From positions 1 to 48,425 of the forward strand of contig NZ_ARYM01000025.1 in the NCBI RefSeq assembly GCF_000685315.1: a stretch of 48,425 nt of DNA, read 5' to 3'. The stretch comes from Hyphomonas polymorpha PS728. Its GTDB lineage: Bacteria; Pseudomonadota; Alphaproteobacteria; Caulobacterales; Hyphomonadaceae. The notes under the pieces were generated by a model. The model ran no database searches, had not been told where the DNA came from, and saw nothing but the letters and a program-made list of their open reading frames with translations. A program made the translations under genes and the position numbers. Below, piece by piece: positions 1 to 7,713 of the stretch. Each line of letters starts with the position of its first letter. Position 1 is the first letter of the stretch.

Positions 1-1
1 C

Positions 2-28
2 ACCCGGTACTTCCTGAAGCTGGGCTAA
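2..28 (+). CDS. possible 3' end of an unidentified gene
   Basis: One frame reads eight residues (TRYFLKLG) and stops with TAA at 26-28. A terminator-like hairpin begins at the next base, which is why I think this is a real gene end entering from the left. There is too little sequence to identify a product, and the call could be chance. Confidence 0.2.
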   Translation, partial: TRYFLKLG

Positions 29-56
29 AACCGCTTACGCAAAGAGCGTGACGGTT
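29..56 (+). terminator. terminator-like hairpin
   Basis: AACCG (29-33) pairs with CGGTT (52-56), and ACGC (37-40) pairs with GCGT (46-49) inside it. The hairpin directly follows the stop codon at 26-28. The tail (cagaaaattt) is only partly T-rich, so it is a plausible but not classical intrinsic terminator. Confidence 0.35.
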
Positions 57-218
57 CAGAAAATTTGGCAGCTAGGCGGCTGAAAGCACAACTACCTGTA
101 AACATTCAATTTATGGCTCGAGTGATGTGCGCCAAGATGAACAAAGGCAATAATATTTTTCAATATGTCATCTGCCCCCCTGCCCATCTGCATCCCCTTG
201 ATATCTCAATGCCCGTTG

Positions 219-386
219 TTGGTCCCGCACCCTCGGCGGGCGCCAATACTCCGCCATATTCCGCACGGACTCAGACAAGCCGGATGTGCAGCAAAATGTG
301 TAGCGAAGTGACATCAGCGCAAGAAGAAAGCATCAGATTAGCAAAAAATATCCAATGATTTCAATGTGTTATGAGAAAAATCTGGC
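219..386. repeat. direct repeat copy A (partner at 21250-21408)
   Basis: The repeat starts at TTGGTCCCGC and is identical to the distant copy over its first 38 bases, which can fold as a hairpin (TTGG...CCAA enclosing CCCGC...GCGGG). It then continues at roughly 75-80% identity. The shared words include TGTGCAGCAAAATG and ACATCAGCGCAAGAAG, and the match ends at CTGGCGG. The right edge coincides with the terminus of the IS6 element, so this copy is probably cut there. It could be an att-like junction or the end of an older mobile element; no integrase gene is in the window. Confidence 0.7.
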
Positions 387-1201
387 GGTGGTGTCAGGCT
401 AATGCGAACCCGTCTCCGAAATTCGCGCACACGCAGGTGCTAGGCTACAAGAAGGTCGCGCCATTCGCGAAGAGCGGCGTTCCTGTTAACTTTGAAGGTT
501 GATCGCGAGTAGAGATGCCTCTCCAGGTTAAAATGATTGTGTACAGACGAATGGGCTGAGGCGAACTTCTGCAAACTTCGCATTCGCCTGAAGCGCGACA
601 TCGCGCGCTCTCGTCGCCGGAATGGCTGGTGTGAATTTTCAGCTCGATTGTTGAGATGGCGGCCCGTCTCGCGACGGCGTACATTGCCAATCTCTTTCAT
701 CGCGGCACCGTAGGAGCGGAGCTTGTCCGTGACGACTACCACTGGATTACCATACCGTTTCATCGCTTTTCTGAGGAATTTCAGGGCTGCAGCTTTGTCG
801 CGTTTCTTCGTGACGTACGCTTCAAGCACCTCCCCTTCGTGATCGACCGCACGCCACAGATAATGCGTCTCGCCGCGGATCTTCACAAAGACCTCGTCCA
901 GATGCCAGCGCCACTGCGGCACCTGGCGCATCGCCTCCGACCTCCGCTTACGGATCTTGTTCGCGAAATAGGTGCCGAAACGGTCGGCCCATTGCCTGAT
1001 CGTTTCGTGACAGATATCGATACCTCGCTCATGAAGGAGGTCTTCGACATTGCGAAGCGACAACGGAAAGCGGATGTACATCATCACGCCAAGCTGGATG
1101 ATTTCAGGCGAGGTCTTGAAGTAGCGAAACGGATTTTGGGCCATTTACCGAGGTTACGCCTCTGGAATTGCCTTCTCAAGGCCGTTTGCCCTGACACTAC
1201 C
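387..1201 (-). mobile_element. IS6-family insertion sequence, copy 1
   Basis: The 815-bp element has imperfect terminal inverted repeats (GGTGGTGTCAGG at 387-398, complement of CCTGACACTACC at 1190-1201) around a single intact transposase. The second copy at 9497-10311 has exactly the same length and orientation. No 8-bp target duplication is visible, which fits rearrangement after insertion, common for replicative IS6 elements. Confidence 0.85.
440..1144 (-). CDS. IS6-family DDE transposase
   Basis: This 234-residue protein has the compact IS6/IS26 architecture: a short N-terminal DNA-binding region (ERGIDICHETIRQW) followed by an RNase H-like catalytic core. The acidic triad is visible as D83 (HLDEVF), D140 (VVTDK) and E169 (NNRAENSH). 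Length is normal and the frame is intact, so it may be active. It is roughly 80% identical to the transposase at 9550-10254, so the two elements are related but not recent duplicates. Confidence 0.95.
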   Translation of the reverse strand: MAQNPFRYFKTSPEIIQLGVMMYIRFPLSLRNVEDLLHERGIDICHETIRQWADRFGTYFANKIRKRRSEAMRQVPQWRWHLDEVFVKIRGETHYLWRAVDHEGEVLEAYVTKKRDKAAALKFLRKAMKRYGNPVVVVTDKLRSYGAAMKEIGNVRRRETGRHLNNRAENSHQPFRRRERAMSRFRRMRSLQKFASAHSSVHNHFNLERHLYSRSTFKVNRNAALREWRDLLVA

Positions 1202-1244
1202 TCGCTGATGCCTGCGAGCCGTGTTCGCCGTCGAGGCCGGTGTA

Positions 1245-1276
1245 GAAACGCCGCGCCCAGGGGGGCGCGGCGTTTC
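1245..1276 (-). terminator. perfect 14-bp stem hairpin, probable terminator
   Basis: GAAACGCCGCGCCC (1245-1258) is perfectly complementary to GGGCGCGGCGTTTC (1263-1276) across a 4-base loop. It lies 35 bases beyond the stop of the minus-strand monooxygenase gene. On the minus strand the stem runs out into TTTC rather than a long U-tract. Its symmetry would also let it block transcription from the IS6 side. Confidence 0.55.
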
Positions 1277-1311
1277 ACTGCCACAAGGGATCTGCGTGCG
1301 ATCAGGACTGA

Positions 1312-1686
1312 TCAGGCAGCAACATTGTCGATCAGTGCCCGGATCTCCTGCGGCAGTTCACCACGAACCATCTCCGCATTCAGAGGACCGCCGGTCACAG
1401 CCGTCTGGTCTTCGCGAATTTCGAAAATGTTGAACGAGTGATTGCTCGACTTCGGGAACTTCTTGATCTGAGCGGCGATCGGTCCGTCGCAATAGGCTTG
1501 AGCCGATGCACGGTCCTTGAAGAGGTAAATCCCGCCGCTCAGCCGGGTTTCCGGATTGCGGACCCAGATTTTCCAGAGCAGACCCGGGACCGCCCAGAAC
1601 ACTTTCGCCTTTTCAGCCGTCGAGAACTGGCCAAGCTCTTCCTCGCTGAGATCCCAACCGAAATTCACTTGCAAAACAACCGGCAT
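1312..1686 (-). CDS. YdhR-like putative monooxygenase (ferredoxin-like fold)
   Basis: This small 124-residue protein resembles E. coli YdhR: an N-terminal strand (VVLQVNFGWDLS), a central PGLLWKIWVRN segment and the family-typical SGGIYLFKDRASAQAY motif. YdhR-family proteins are dimeric alpha/beta-barrel proteins proposed to act on aromatic or quinone-like substrates, though the reaction is not firmly known. I chose ATG 1684-1686 because AAGGAGG lies a few bases upstream; a longer open frame extends to 1773 without support. It is monocistronic and its stop is followed by the strong hairpin at 1245-1276. With the neighbouring TetR, tautomerase and exporter it may belong to a detoxification cassette. 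Confidence 0.8.
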   Translation of the reverse strand: MPVVLQVNFGWDLSEEELGQFSTAEKAKVFWAVPGLLWKIWVRNPETRLSGGIYLFKDRASAQAYCDGPIAAQIKKFPKSSNHSFNIFEIREDQTAVTGGPLNAEMVRGELPQEIRALIDNVAA

Positions 1687-2002
1687 TTCATCCTCCTTCA
1701 TCAAGATACGACGTCCCCCACCCAACATTGAGCGCGAGCCTTCTCCGGCCCCAGCCTGTCGGGACTGGCGCAACCGGCAACTTGGAAAAAGTTACCAGCG
1801 CACGGTCCCGGGAACGAATGAAAAAATATCCGTTCAGTTGAGTGTGAGTGAATCCTGTATGCATTCTGTTCTTGGAAATATGCCGTCTCCGAGTGGAACA
1901 GTCCGGCATTCGATGTCGATATTGATTGGTGCATGGTGCACCGAAAGAACGACGTTAGCGGCGTCCCTCCCATAAGTGACAGAATCTGAAGCGGGGCCGG
2001 CG
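1687..2002. other. intergenic region without a recognisable gene
   Basis: These 316 bases separate two minus-strand genes. They contain the upstream region of the YdhR-like gene and the 3' flank of the TetR gene. I see an imperfect palindrome near 1853-1869 (GAAT...ATTC) but no clear promoter, RNA or conserved ORF. Confidence 0.4.
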
Positions 2003-2566
2003 CTACAGTCTGGATCTTCCAAGTGCCGAAGTCAGAGTCGCCTCCAGCATTTCATCGGCAAGCGGGGAGCTGTCCGGCACGGCTCGGGAAAGGATCAGGG
2101 CACCAACCATGCTGGCTACGAGGGACGCAGCACGGGTTCTCGAGTCCGGGCCCGGCGCTTCCGGAAGCAGCTTTTGAACAGATCCAATCATTTCTTCGAG
2201 GCCGTCTGCGAAGACGTCACGGACGCCGTCCGGCTGCCTGGCAACATCTCCGGCCAGCGCGGCAGCCGGGCAACTCGATCCGGGCGCTTTCCGGGTTTCC
2301 CGCGAAAGGTAGGCTTTCATAAGACGCGGCAGGCCGCGCGCTTTTGCGCGTTCAGCCGCCATCTCGGTCCATGCCTGCGCCAGCGCCTCGGATACAAGCG
2401 CATCCTTCGTGGCGAAGTGATTATAGAAGCCGCCATGAGTAAAGCCCGCAGCGCTCATCAGGTCCGATACGCCAACGCCATCAAAGCCACGCTCCCGGAA
2501 CAATCTGGCGGCTGTCTCAACGACGATCTCACGGTTTTTGCGGGCTTGTTCCTTGCTGATACGCAT
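2003..2566 (-). CDS. TetR/AcrR-family transcriptional regulator
   Basis: The protein (187 residues from ATG 2564-2566) opens with a canonical TetR helix-turn-helix: ETAARLFRERGFDGVGVSDLM, then AAGFTHGGFYNHFATKDALV. The all-helical C-terminal ligand domain is variable and contains PGSSCPAAAL. Upstream in-frame sequence to 2704 encodes an unlikely hydrophobic stretch overlapping the operator region, so I use the internal ATG; the ribosome binding site (GAGGATC) is modest. It is divergent from the tautomerase, and the palindromes between them suggest that it represses both genes. The ligand is unknown. Confidence 0.88.
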   Translation of the reverse strand: MRISKEQARKNREIVVETAARLFRERGFDGVGVSDLMSAAGFTHGGFYNHFATKDALVSEALAQAWTEMAAERAKARGLPRLMKAYLSRETRKAPGSSCPAAALAGDVARQPDGVRDVFADGLEEMIGSVQKLLPEAPGPDSRTRAASLVASMVGALILSRAVPDSSPLADEMLEATLTSALGRSRL

Positions 2567-2590
2567 GCGGGTGATCCTCTTCTGAAACGC

Positions 2591-2665
2591 AATTATGATG
2601 ACGAATAACATTATTGACAAGGCGGGATTCGAACCATTAATGATGACAATCATAATTATTAATGG
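2591..2665. promoter_or_regulatory. divergent TetR operator/promoter region with two nested inverted repeats
   Basis: Two perfect inverted repeats lie between the TetR and tautomerase genes: AATTATGAT (2591-2599) with ATCATAATT (2649-2657), and CCATTAAT (2634-2641) with ATTAATGG (2658-2665). A TTGACA -35 (2614-2619) sits 18 bases from TAATGA (2638-2643), placing a rightward -10 inside the left arm of the second repeat. This arrangement suits repression of the tautomerase promoter. Binding itself is inferred. Confidence 0.6.
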
Positions 2666-2687
2666 TTTGGAAGAAGGAACCAAGCTC

Positions 2688-3116
2688 ATGCCCCTCTGGA
2701 ACATCTTTCACCCGCCCGGCGCTTTCACACGGGAAGAAAAGCAGCAGCTCTCTGCGGACATCACGGAACTCTACAAACCTCTGCCAAAATTCTATGTCGG
2801 CGTGGTGTTCCAGGAAATCGCAGCGGACTCCTTCTTCGTCGGGGGCAGAGGGGCCGTGAGCAATTTTGTGCGGATCTGGGTCGATCATATCGCACGCACC
2901 ATGCCGAACGCCGAATATCGCAAGCGTTTCATGGACAAGTGCAATGCCGTATTCACGCCATTCATGAACACACGCGGACTCGACTGGGAGCTACACATCG
3001 ACGAAACCGCCTTTGATCTCTGGTCGCTAAACGGACTGGCCCCTCCTTTACCGAATACGGACGAAGAAGCGCGATGGCGCGATGCGAACCGGCCACTTCC
3101 TCCGATCGCCGGATAG
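2688..3116 (+). CDS. tautomerase-superfamily protein (cis-CaaD-like)
   Basis: The 142-residue protein begins MPLWNIFHPP. After removal of Met the N-terminal proline would be the catalytic Pro1 of the tautomerase superfamily. The GAFTREEKQQLSADITELY helix, PKFYVGVVFQEI and the C-terminal ELHIDETAFDLWSLNGLAPP match the long cis-3-chloroacrylic acid dehalogenase-like group, widespread as putative oxalocrotonate tautomerases in bacteria and fungi. GAAGGAACC precedes ATG 2688, which supports this start over ATGs further upstream. Transcription is probably controlled by the divergent TetR. The substrate is unknown; dehalogenation is only one possibility. Confidence 0.78.
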   Translation: MPLWNIFHPPGAFTREEKQQLSADITELYKPLPKFYVGVVFQEIAADSFFVGGRGAVSNFVRIWVDHIARTMPNAEYRKRFMDKCNAVFTPFMNTRGLDWELHIDETAFDLWSLNGLAPPLPNTDEEARWRDANRPLPPIAG

Positions 3117-3433
3117 CTCGCTGCCTGTTCGAGTATTTTCAGGCTCGACCAAGTCGTGATTATCCTCCACCGGACCGTCTTCTCCCCCCGGCCCGCTTTG
3201 CGGGGCTGTCCAGTCGGCGAGAGCCCGAGAGAGTCCTGAAAGCATCTGCCTGGCCCGGCCCGTCTCCGGTCACCGGCCCGCCCGTATGGGCGGACCGGCG
3301 CTGCGGGGGCTCGCCGGCCGGGGCCGCGCCGCGCGCTTCCCACTGGCCATTCGGCCAGAGGGGTCGCGGGCGCGTGGCATGTGATCTGAATTTCCTGGCA
3401 GGCCGCACTTGCGAGCCATTGTTGCTCACACAA
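3117..3433. other. GC-rich intergenic region with hairpins
   Basis: No convincing gene is seen. Two stable hairpins occur: CCGG-c-CCGCCC (3273-3283) with GGGCGG-a-CCGG (3288-3298), and CTGGCC (3343-3348) with GGCCAG (3353-3358). Either could end transcription from the tautomerase gene, but neither has a T-tract. Confidence 0.4.
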
Positions 3434-3466
3434 CTATTTGACAATTGTAAATTAGATGACTATCTG
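3434..3466 (+). promoter_or_regulatory. promoter and palindromic operator of the exporter operon
   Basis: An imperfect 22-bp palindrome (3434-3455) is centred on ACAATTGT (3441-3448), with 18 of 22 bases symmetric. It overlaps a TTGACA -35 (3438-3443), 17 bases before a TATCTG -10 (3461-3466). Transcription would then begin near 3473, between the two candidate ATGs of the TetR gene. Autorepression by that TetR is inferred. Confidence 0.5.
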
Positions 3467-3494
3467 CAGCCTGACCTCAGCAGGCTGCAAAGAC

Positions 3495-4076
3495 ATGAGT
3501 CCCCCTCCTTCCGATCCCCGATTCACACGGAGCCGCGCATCCCTCATTGCGGCGGTCATTGATCTTGTCGGGGAGCGCCCCGTCGAGGCAGTGTCCATCA
3601 TGGAGGTTGCAAAGGCAGCCGGTGTGACACGGCCGACCTTCTACCAGCACTTTCCGGATGTTCCTTCCGCCGCGCGGGCGGCAGCGCTGTACCAGCTTTC
3701 CGGCGCCTATCCGTATCTGGATGCCGATCTGGAGGGGATATCACCGGACGAACTCCGGAAAACGCTTGAAGACCGCACCGCGTCTGTCCTCCGGCATTTG
3801 CGGCAGAACCGGACCTTCTATCTCAATGTATTCGAAGGGGCCGGGAATATAGACCTCTTCGACGGCCTCGTAGCGATCGTGGCCGACCGGATGATGCTGC
3901 CTGGTGCTTCGGCACGCCCGGCAGCGAGCGTGGCAGAGCGGGACCGGAAACTGCTGCTCGCCGGCGGAATCATGTGGCTTTCAGTCAAATGGTTACGGAC
4001 TGAGACGGGCGCATCGCCGCCCCGCGCCATGGCGCGCCGGATCGTGGAAATCTCCCTGAAGACAGGTGACTCATGA
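3495..4076 (+). CDS. TetR-family regulator heading the exporter operon
   Basis: The 193-residue protein has a TetR DNA-binding domain (SRASLIAAVIDLVGERPVEAVSIMEVAKAAGVTRPTFYQHFPDV) at its N-terminus and a helical C-terminal domain. ATG 3495 is preferred over ATG 3456 because the predicted promoter would start transcripts downstream of 3456; the Shine-Dalgarno is weak either way. Its stop overlaps the next gene's start (ATGA at 4073-4076). Being the first gene of the operon and lying directly behind a palindromic promoter suggests autorepression relieved by an exported compound. Confidence 0.88.
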   Translation: MSPPPSDPRFTRSRASLIAAVIDLVGERPVEAVSIMEVAKAAGVTRPTFYQHFPDVPSAARAAALYQLSGAYPYLDADLEGISPDELRKTLEDRTASVLRHLRQNRTFYLNVFEGAGNIDLFDGLVAIVADRMMLPGASARPAASVAERDRKLLLAGGIMWLSVKWLRTETGASPPRAMARRIVEISLKTGDS

Positions 4077-5497
4077 CGCTCGCGAACAAGTTCGGCCAAA
4101 AGAAAATTCCTGCGCTTCTTCACCCTGCCCGCCTTTTCCGAGCGGGACTTGCAAGTGCCGCCTTCGCCTGGTGCGCACAAAATGGCGCCGCGCAGGCGGC
4201 GGATCCCGCCTCTCTAGATTATCTGTCTGCGGAGCAGCAATTCCTGTCGCGTTCTGATGCAATCGATGCGGCAGGAGAAAATGTCCGGGCCAAGCAGGCC
4301 CAGGAAAAATCGACCCGAACCCTGCACCGGCCCGATCTCGATTTCGAGCTCCAGCTCCTCGAATACCAGAAAACACTCTACCTCCCGCTCGGACCATTGG
4401 AGCCCCTTGCCGCCGATTACGGCATCGCAGATCCGCTTGAGTTCCGCCAGGAATTGCGCAGCATCCGTCCGATCCTGACAGCTTCGGTCCCCCTCTATAC
4501 CGGAGGCCGGATCGATGCGACCCGGGACGGCGCGCAGGCAGAGCTCGACGCCGCGCTTGCCGAGCGGGACCTCACGACAGATGAAGGCCTCGTCCAGCTG
4601 GTCCAGGCCTATTTCGGACAGCAGCTCGCCGAACGCGCCCTCGGTGTCCGGCGCGATGTGCTGATGGGCCTGGAAGCCCATTTTGATGAAGTCCGCCACC
4701 TCGAGGAGGTTGGCCTTGCCACTAAGGCACAGCGCCTGCAGGCGGAAGTTGCGCGCGATGATGCGAGCCGGGAATACCAGGAAGCAATTGCCCGGCTTGC
4801 GACGGCCAATGTCGTCCTCGCCGGTTTGCTGAGAGCTCCGGCAGGCATTCGCCCCCTCAGCCCTCTCTTCGTGATTTCCGCCCCGCTCGCTCCGGTCGAA
4901 GCGTTCAGCCAATCGGCCATGGACAATCATCCCGAGATCAAGCGTCTCGATGCCCTTGCCGGCAAGGCCGAAGCCGGGATCGATATTGAGGAATCCAAGC
5001 GCAAACCCACCGTCTTCGGCTTCGCCCAGTACAATCTCGACCGTGAGGATGCCCTGCTGACGGATCCGGACTGGGCGGTCGGGATCGGCATGCGCTACAA
5101 ATTCTTCTCAGGCGCCGATCGCAAGCAAGGTGTCGCCGCCGCCCGGTTTACGGCCGAACAGGTCCGGGCTGGCCGCCGGGAAGCAAGGACCCGGATCGGC
5201 ATCGGTGTTGCCAAAGCCTGGTACGAGGTCGAAGCGGCCCGGAAGCGGTTTCTCCTGCTCGATACCGCGATTGTCTCTGCCGAAGAGAGCCTCCGCCTGC
5301 AGAAGCTCGCCTACCGCGAACAGCAGGCGACATCACTCGATGTCGTCGATGCCGAACTCGGCCTCGGGCGCGCCCGGATCCGGCAGGACCAGGCAGCATA
5401 TGACTATGTGATCGCCCTTGCCGAATTGCTCTCGGCCAGCGGCCAGATGAGCGAATTCTCCGAGTACCAGACCCGCGCCGACAGAATCGTCCCATGA
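4073..5497 (+). CDS. TolC-family outer membrane efflux protein
   Basis: The 474-residue protein has an N-terminal signal sequence ending near AAQAADPA. Two outer-membrane-efflux repeats follow: LTASVPLYTGGRIDATRDGAQAELDAA marks the first beta-strand/helix junction and VGIGMRYKFFSGADRKQGVAAA the second. TolC proteins form trimeric channels crossing the outer membrane and periplasm. The gene overlaps its upstream and downstream neighbours by 4 bases, so it is translationally coupled to the TetR and HlyD genes. Together with the adaptor and permeases it would complete a trans-envelope export path. Confidence 0.9.
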   Translation: MTLANKFGQKKIPALLHPARLFRAGLASAAFAWCAQNGAAQAADPASLDYLSAEQQFLSRSDAIDAAGENVRAKQAQEKSTRTLHRPDLDFELQLLEYQKTLYLPLGPLEPLAADYGIADPLEFRQELRSIRPILTASVPLYTGGRIDATRDGAQAELDAALAERDLTTDEGLVQLVQAYFGQQLAERALGVRRDVLMGLEAHFDEVRHLEEVGLATKAQRLQAEVARDDASREYQEAIARLATANVVLAGLLRAPAGIRPLSPLFVISAPLAPVEAFSQSAMDNHPEIKRLDALAGKAEAGIDIEESKRKPTVFGFAQYNLDREDALLTDPDWAVGIGMRYKFFSGADRKQGVAAARFTAEQVRAGRREARTRIGIGVAKAWYEVEAARKRFLLLDTAIVSAEESLRLQKLAYREQQATSLDVVDAELGLGRARIRQDQAAYDYVIALAELLSASGQMSEFSEYQTRADRIVP

Positions 5498-6549
5498 CCG
5501 ACCCACATATCACCGAAGACAATCAGGAGCAGACGGCCTCCGAACAGGAGACCGGGACGCGCCGCGCCCCGAAGCTGAAAAACCTCCTTCCATCCCTTGC
5601 CGGTCTCGCGGTCCTGTCGCTGCTCGCAACCGGACTGTGGCTGAGCTACCGCCCCATCCCCGACCAGCTCCAGGGCATGGTGGACGCCCGGGAGGTTCGT
5701 GCCGCCAGCAAGGTCACCGGACGCATCGAAACTTTTCATGTGGCCGAAGGGGACAGGGTTGCTGCCGGACAGCTCCTCTTCACAGTCGACAGTCCTGAAG
5801 TCGCTGCCCGCTCGAAACAGGCTGGCGGCGCCGTCACGGCAGCGCAGGCTGCCGAGGCAAAGGCACAGGATGGCACCCGTCCTGAAGATATAAGGGCCGC
5901 AGAGGCCCAATGGCGCCGGGCAGAATCGGTTGCCGAACTCGCCGATGCGACCTATGCCCGGATCCAGCGCCTTTTCGACGAAGGCGTCACCACCGGCCAG
6001 CAGCGCGACGAGGCTGAAGCCAATGCCATCGCCTCACGTCAAACTGCACGCGCAGCAAGGGCCCAATATGACCAGGCCCTGGCCGGTGCGCGCGCCGAGG
6101 ACAAGATCGCTGCAAGCGGCCAACTCGAACAGGCCCTCGGCGCGTACGCTGAAGTGGAGGCCGCCGCTGCCGAAACAAGGGTTGTCTCCCCCGTCGATGG
6201 CGAGGTCGGAAAGCGCCTCGCCCAGACCGGAGAACTCGTGCCACAGGGATTTCCTGTCTTCATGGTCACCGAGGTCCAGGATCCCTGGGTTACCGTGTTC
6301 ATCCGGGAAGACCAGTTCAATGACCTGAAACAGGGCGCGGTCTACACAGGTCATGTTCCGGCGCTCGGCAATCTGGCTGCCGCTTTCCGCGTGACATTCA
6401 TTGCACCCGCCGGAGATTTTGCGACCTGGCGCGCCACACGCCAGTCGACAGGCTATGACATCAAGAGTTTTGAAGTCAGGCTTGCCCCGACAGAGCCCAT
6501 CGACCGGCTCCGCCCCGGCATGACCGTGCTTTTCGACTGGCCGCAATGA
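5494..6549 (+). CDS. HlyD/EmrA-family periplasmic adaptor
   Basis: This 351-residue membrane fusion protein has a short cytoplasmic tail, one membrane anchor at about residues 31-50, and a lipoyl-type half motif (VTGRIETFHVAEGDRVAAGQLLFTVDSPEV). A long alanine-rich helical hairpin follows, then the matching half (ETRVVSPVDGEVGKRLAQTGELVPQGFPVFMVT) and a beta-barrel region. It would link the inner-membrane permeases to the TolC-like channel. It starts in an ATGA overlap with the channel gene. Confidence 0.92.
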   Translation: MTDPHITEDNQEQTASEQETGTRRAPKLKNLLPSLAGLAVLSLLATGLWLSYRPIPDQLQGMVDAREVRAASKVTGRIETFHVAEGDRVAAGQLLFTVDSPEVAARSKQAGGAVTAAQAAEAKAQDGTRPEDIRAAEAQWRRAESVAELADATYARIQRLFDEGVTTGQQRDEAEANAIASRQTARAARAQYDQALAGARAEDKIAASGQLEQALGAYAEVEAAAAETRVVSPVDGEVGKRLAQTGELVPQGFPVFMVTEVQDPWVTVFIREDQFNDLKQGAVYTGHVPALGNLAAAFRVTFIAPAGDFATWRATRQSTGYDIKSFEVRLAPTEPIDRLRPGMTVLFDWPQ

Positions 6550-6552
6550 GTC

Positions 6553-7713
6553 ATGGCGATGCGGGCATTCCTTTCCGCCTTCTGCCGGGAAATCCTTTTC
6601 CTGAGGCATAGTTTCTGGGACCGCGTGGTCATCCTCTGGATGCCACTCCTGTTGCTCGGACTGCCAGCCATGCAATTCTCTTCCGGCGTTATCCGGAACC
6701 TTCCCATCATTATCGTCGACCAGGACCAGACGCAGGCGTCGAGAGAGCTCGCGCACCGGATCGATGCGGCGCCCGAAGTCCGCGTCCTGGCAAGAATCCC
6801 GGACTTCGGCGAAGCAGAAGAACACGTCCGTACACGCAAGGCCTATGCGCTGGTCATGATCCCCGACGGGGCAGAGTCCGACATCCTGCAAGGCGGGTCA
6901 GCAGCGATCAGCATCTTCTACAATGCAAGCTACTCCACAGCCTCCGGATCGGCATTGCGCGCGGTCCGGGCGGCCGTACAGGATTATTCGGCCAAGCTTG
7001 CCATCGAGCGCGTTGCGGCGTTCGGGACCAGCCAGGCTCGACCTGCCCCCGTCACCGTCCAGACGACGATCCTTTTCAATCCGCAACGCAGCTACGAATT
7101 CCAGCTTGTTTCCCTGCTGCACCCGGCGCTCCTGCACCTTGCTTTCATGATTGCCGTGACAGGCGCCCTCGGCCGCGAACTCCGGGACGGGACGATCGGC
7201 GACTGGCTGGCAGGACGCCCAGGTGCTGCCAGCGCCATTGCAGGCAAGCTCGCCCCTTATGGCCTGGTCTTCATGGTCTGGAGCGGACTTGCCACGTCCT
7301 ATCTCGCTGTCCTTCGCGGCTGGCCAATCCATGGCAGCCTGCCGCTGATCATGTCAGGCTACCTGGCGATGTATGCCGCCTATGCCGGGATTGCGCTCTT
7401 CATCGTCGGTCTGACCCGCTCCATGCTGCAATCCCTCTCCATGAGCGGGCTTTATGCCGGCGCCTCCTTTGCCTTTGCAGGCGCAATCTTCCCGATCCAG
7501 TCCGCATCCTCCTTTGCCCAGTTCTGGAGCGCCATCCTGCCCTATACCTGGTTTGCAAAACTCCTGTCCGAACAATGGAGCATGGCAAGCCCGCCCTCGG
7601 TCTCGCTGGGGCATATCGGTATCATGATGTTCATGGCGCTCGCCGGAGGAGTGATAGGTTTGCCGTCTTACATCCGTTCGGCCAGCCAGCCAGCCAGCTG
7701 GGGGCGCCGATGA
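6553..7713 (+). CDS. ABC-2-type membrane permease (first of pair)
   Basis: The 386-residue protein has the ABC-2 permease layout: an N-terminal transmembrane helix, a roughly 150-residue periplasmic domain (VDQDQTQASRELAHRIDAAPEVRV, then IFYNASYSTASG), and about five C-terminal transmembrane helices. It resembles the YhhJ/YbhS-type permeases that work with HlyD adaptors. It begins three bases after the adaptor stop and overlaps the second permease by 4 bases. No ATP-binding subunit is encoded in the operon. Confidence 0.88.
   Translation: MAMRAFLSAFCREILFLRHSFWDRVVILWMPLLLLGLPAMQFSSGVIRNLPIIIVDQDQTQASRELAHRIDAAPEVRVLARIPDFGEAEEHVRTRKAYALVMIPDGAESDILQGGSAAISIFYNASYSTASGSALRAVRAAVQDYSAKLAIERVAAFGTSQARPAPVTVQTTILFNPQRSYEFQLVSLLHPALLHLAFMIAVTGALGRELRDGTIGDWLAGRPGAASAIAGKLAPYGLVFMVWSGLATSYLAVLRGWPIHGSLPLIMSGYLAMYAAYAGIALFIVGLTRSMLQSLSMSGLYAGASFAFAGAIFPIQSASSFAQFWSAILPYTWFAKLLSEQWSMASPPSVSLGHIGIMMFMALAGGVIGLPSYIRSASQPASWGRR

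Noticed and set aside
219..258. Reading the repeat head (ending ACTCCGCCA) as a tRNA or tmRNA 3' end
   Set aside because: There is no T-loop TTCRA motif, no anticodon arm and the left flanks of the two copies are unrelated, so no tRNA fold can be built.
656..1441. 261-codon plus-strand open frame across the first IS6 element
   Set aside because: It is antisense to the intact IS6 transposase, has arginine- and proline-rich composition and runs past the element border.
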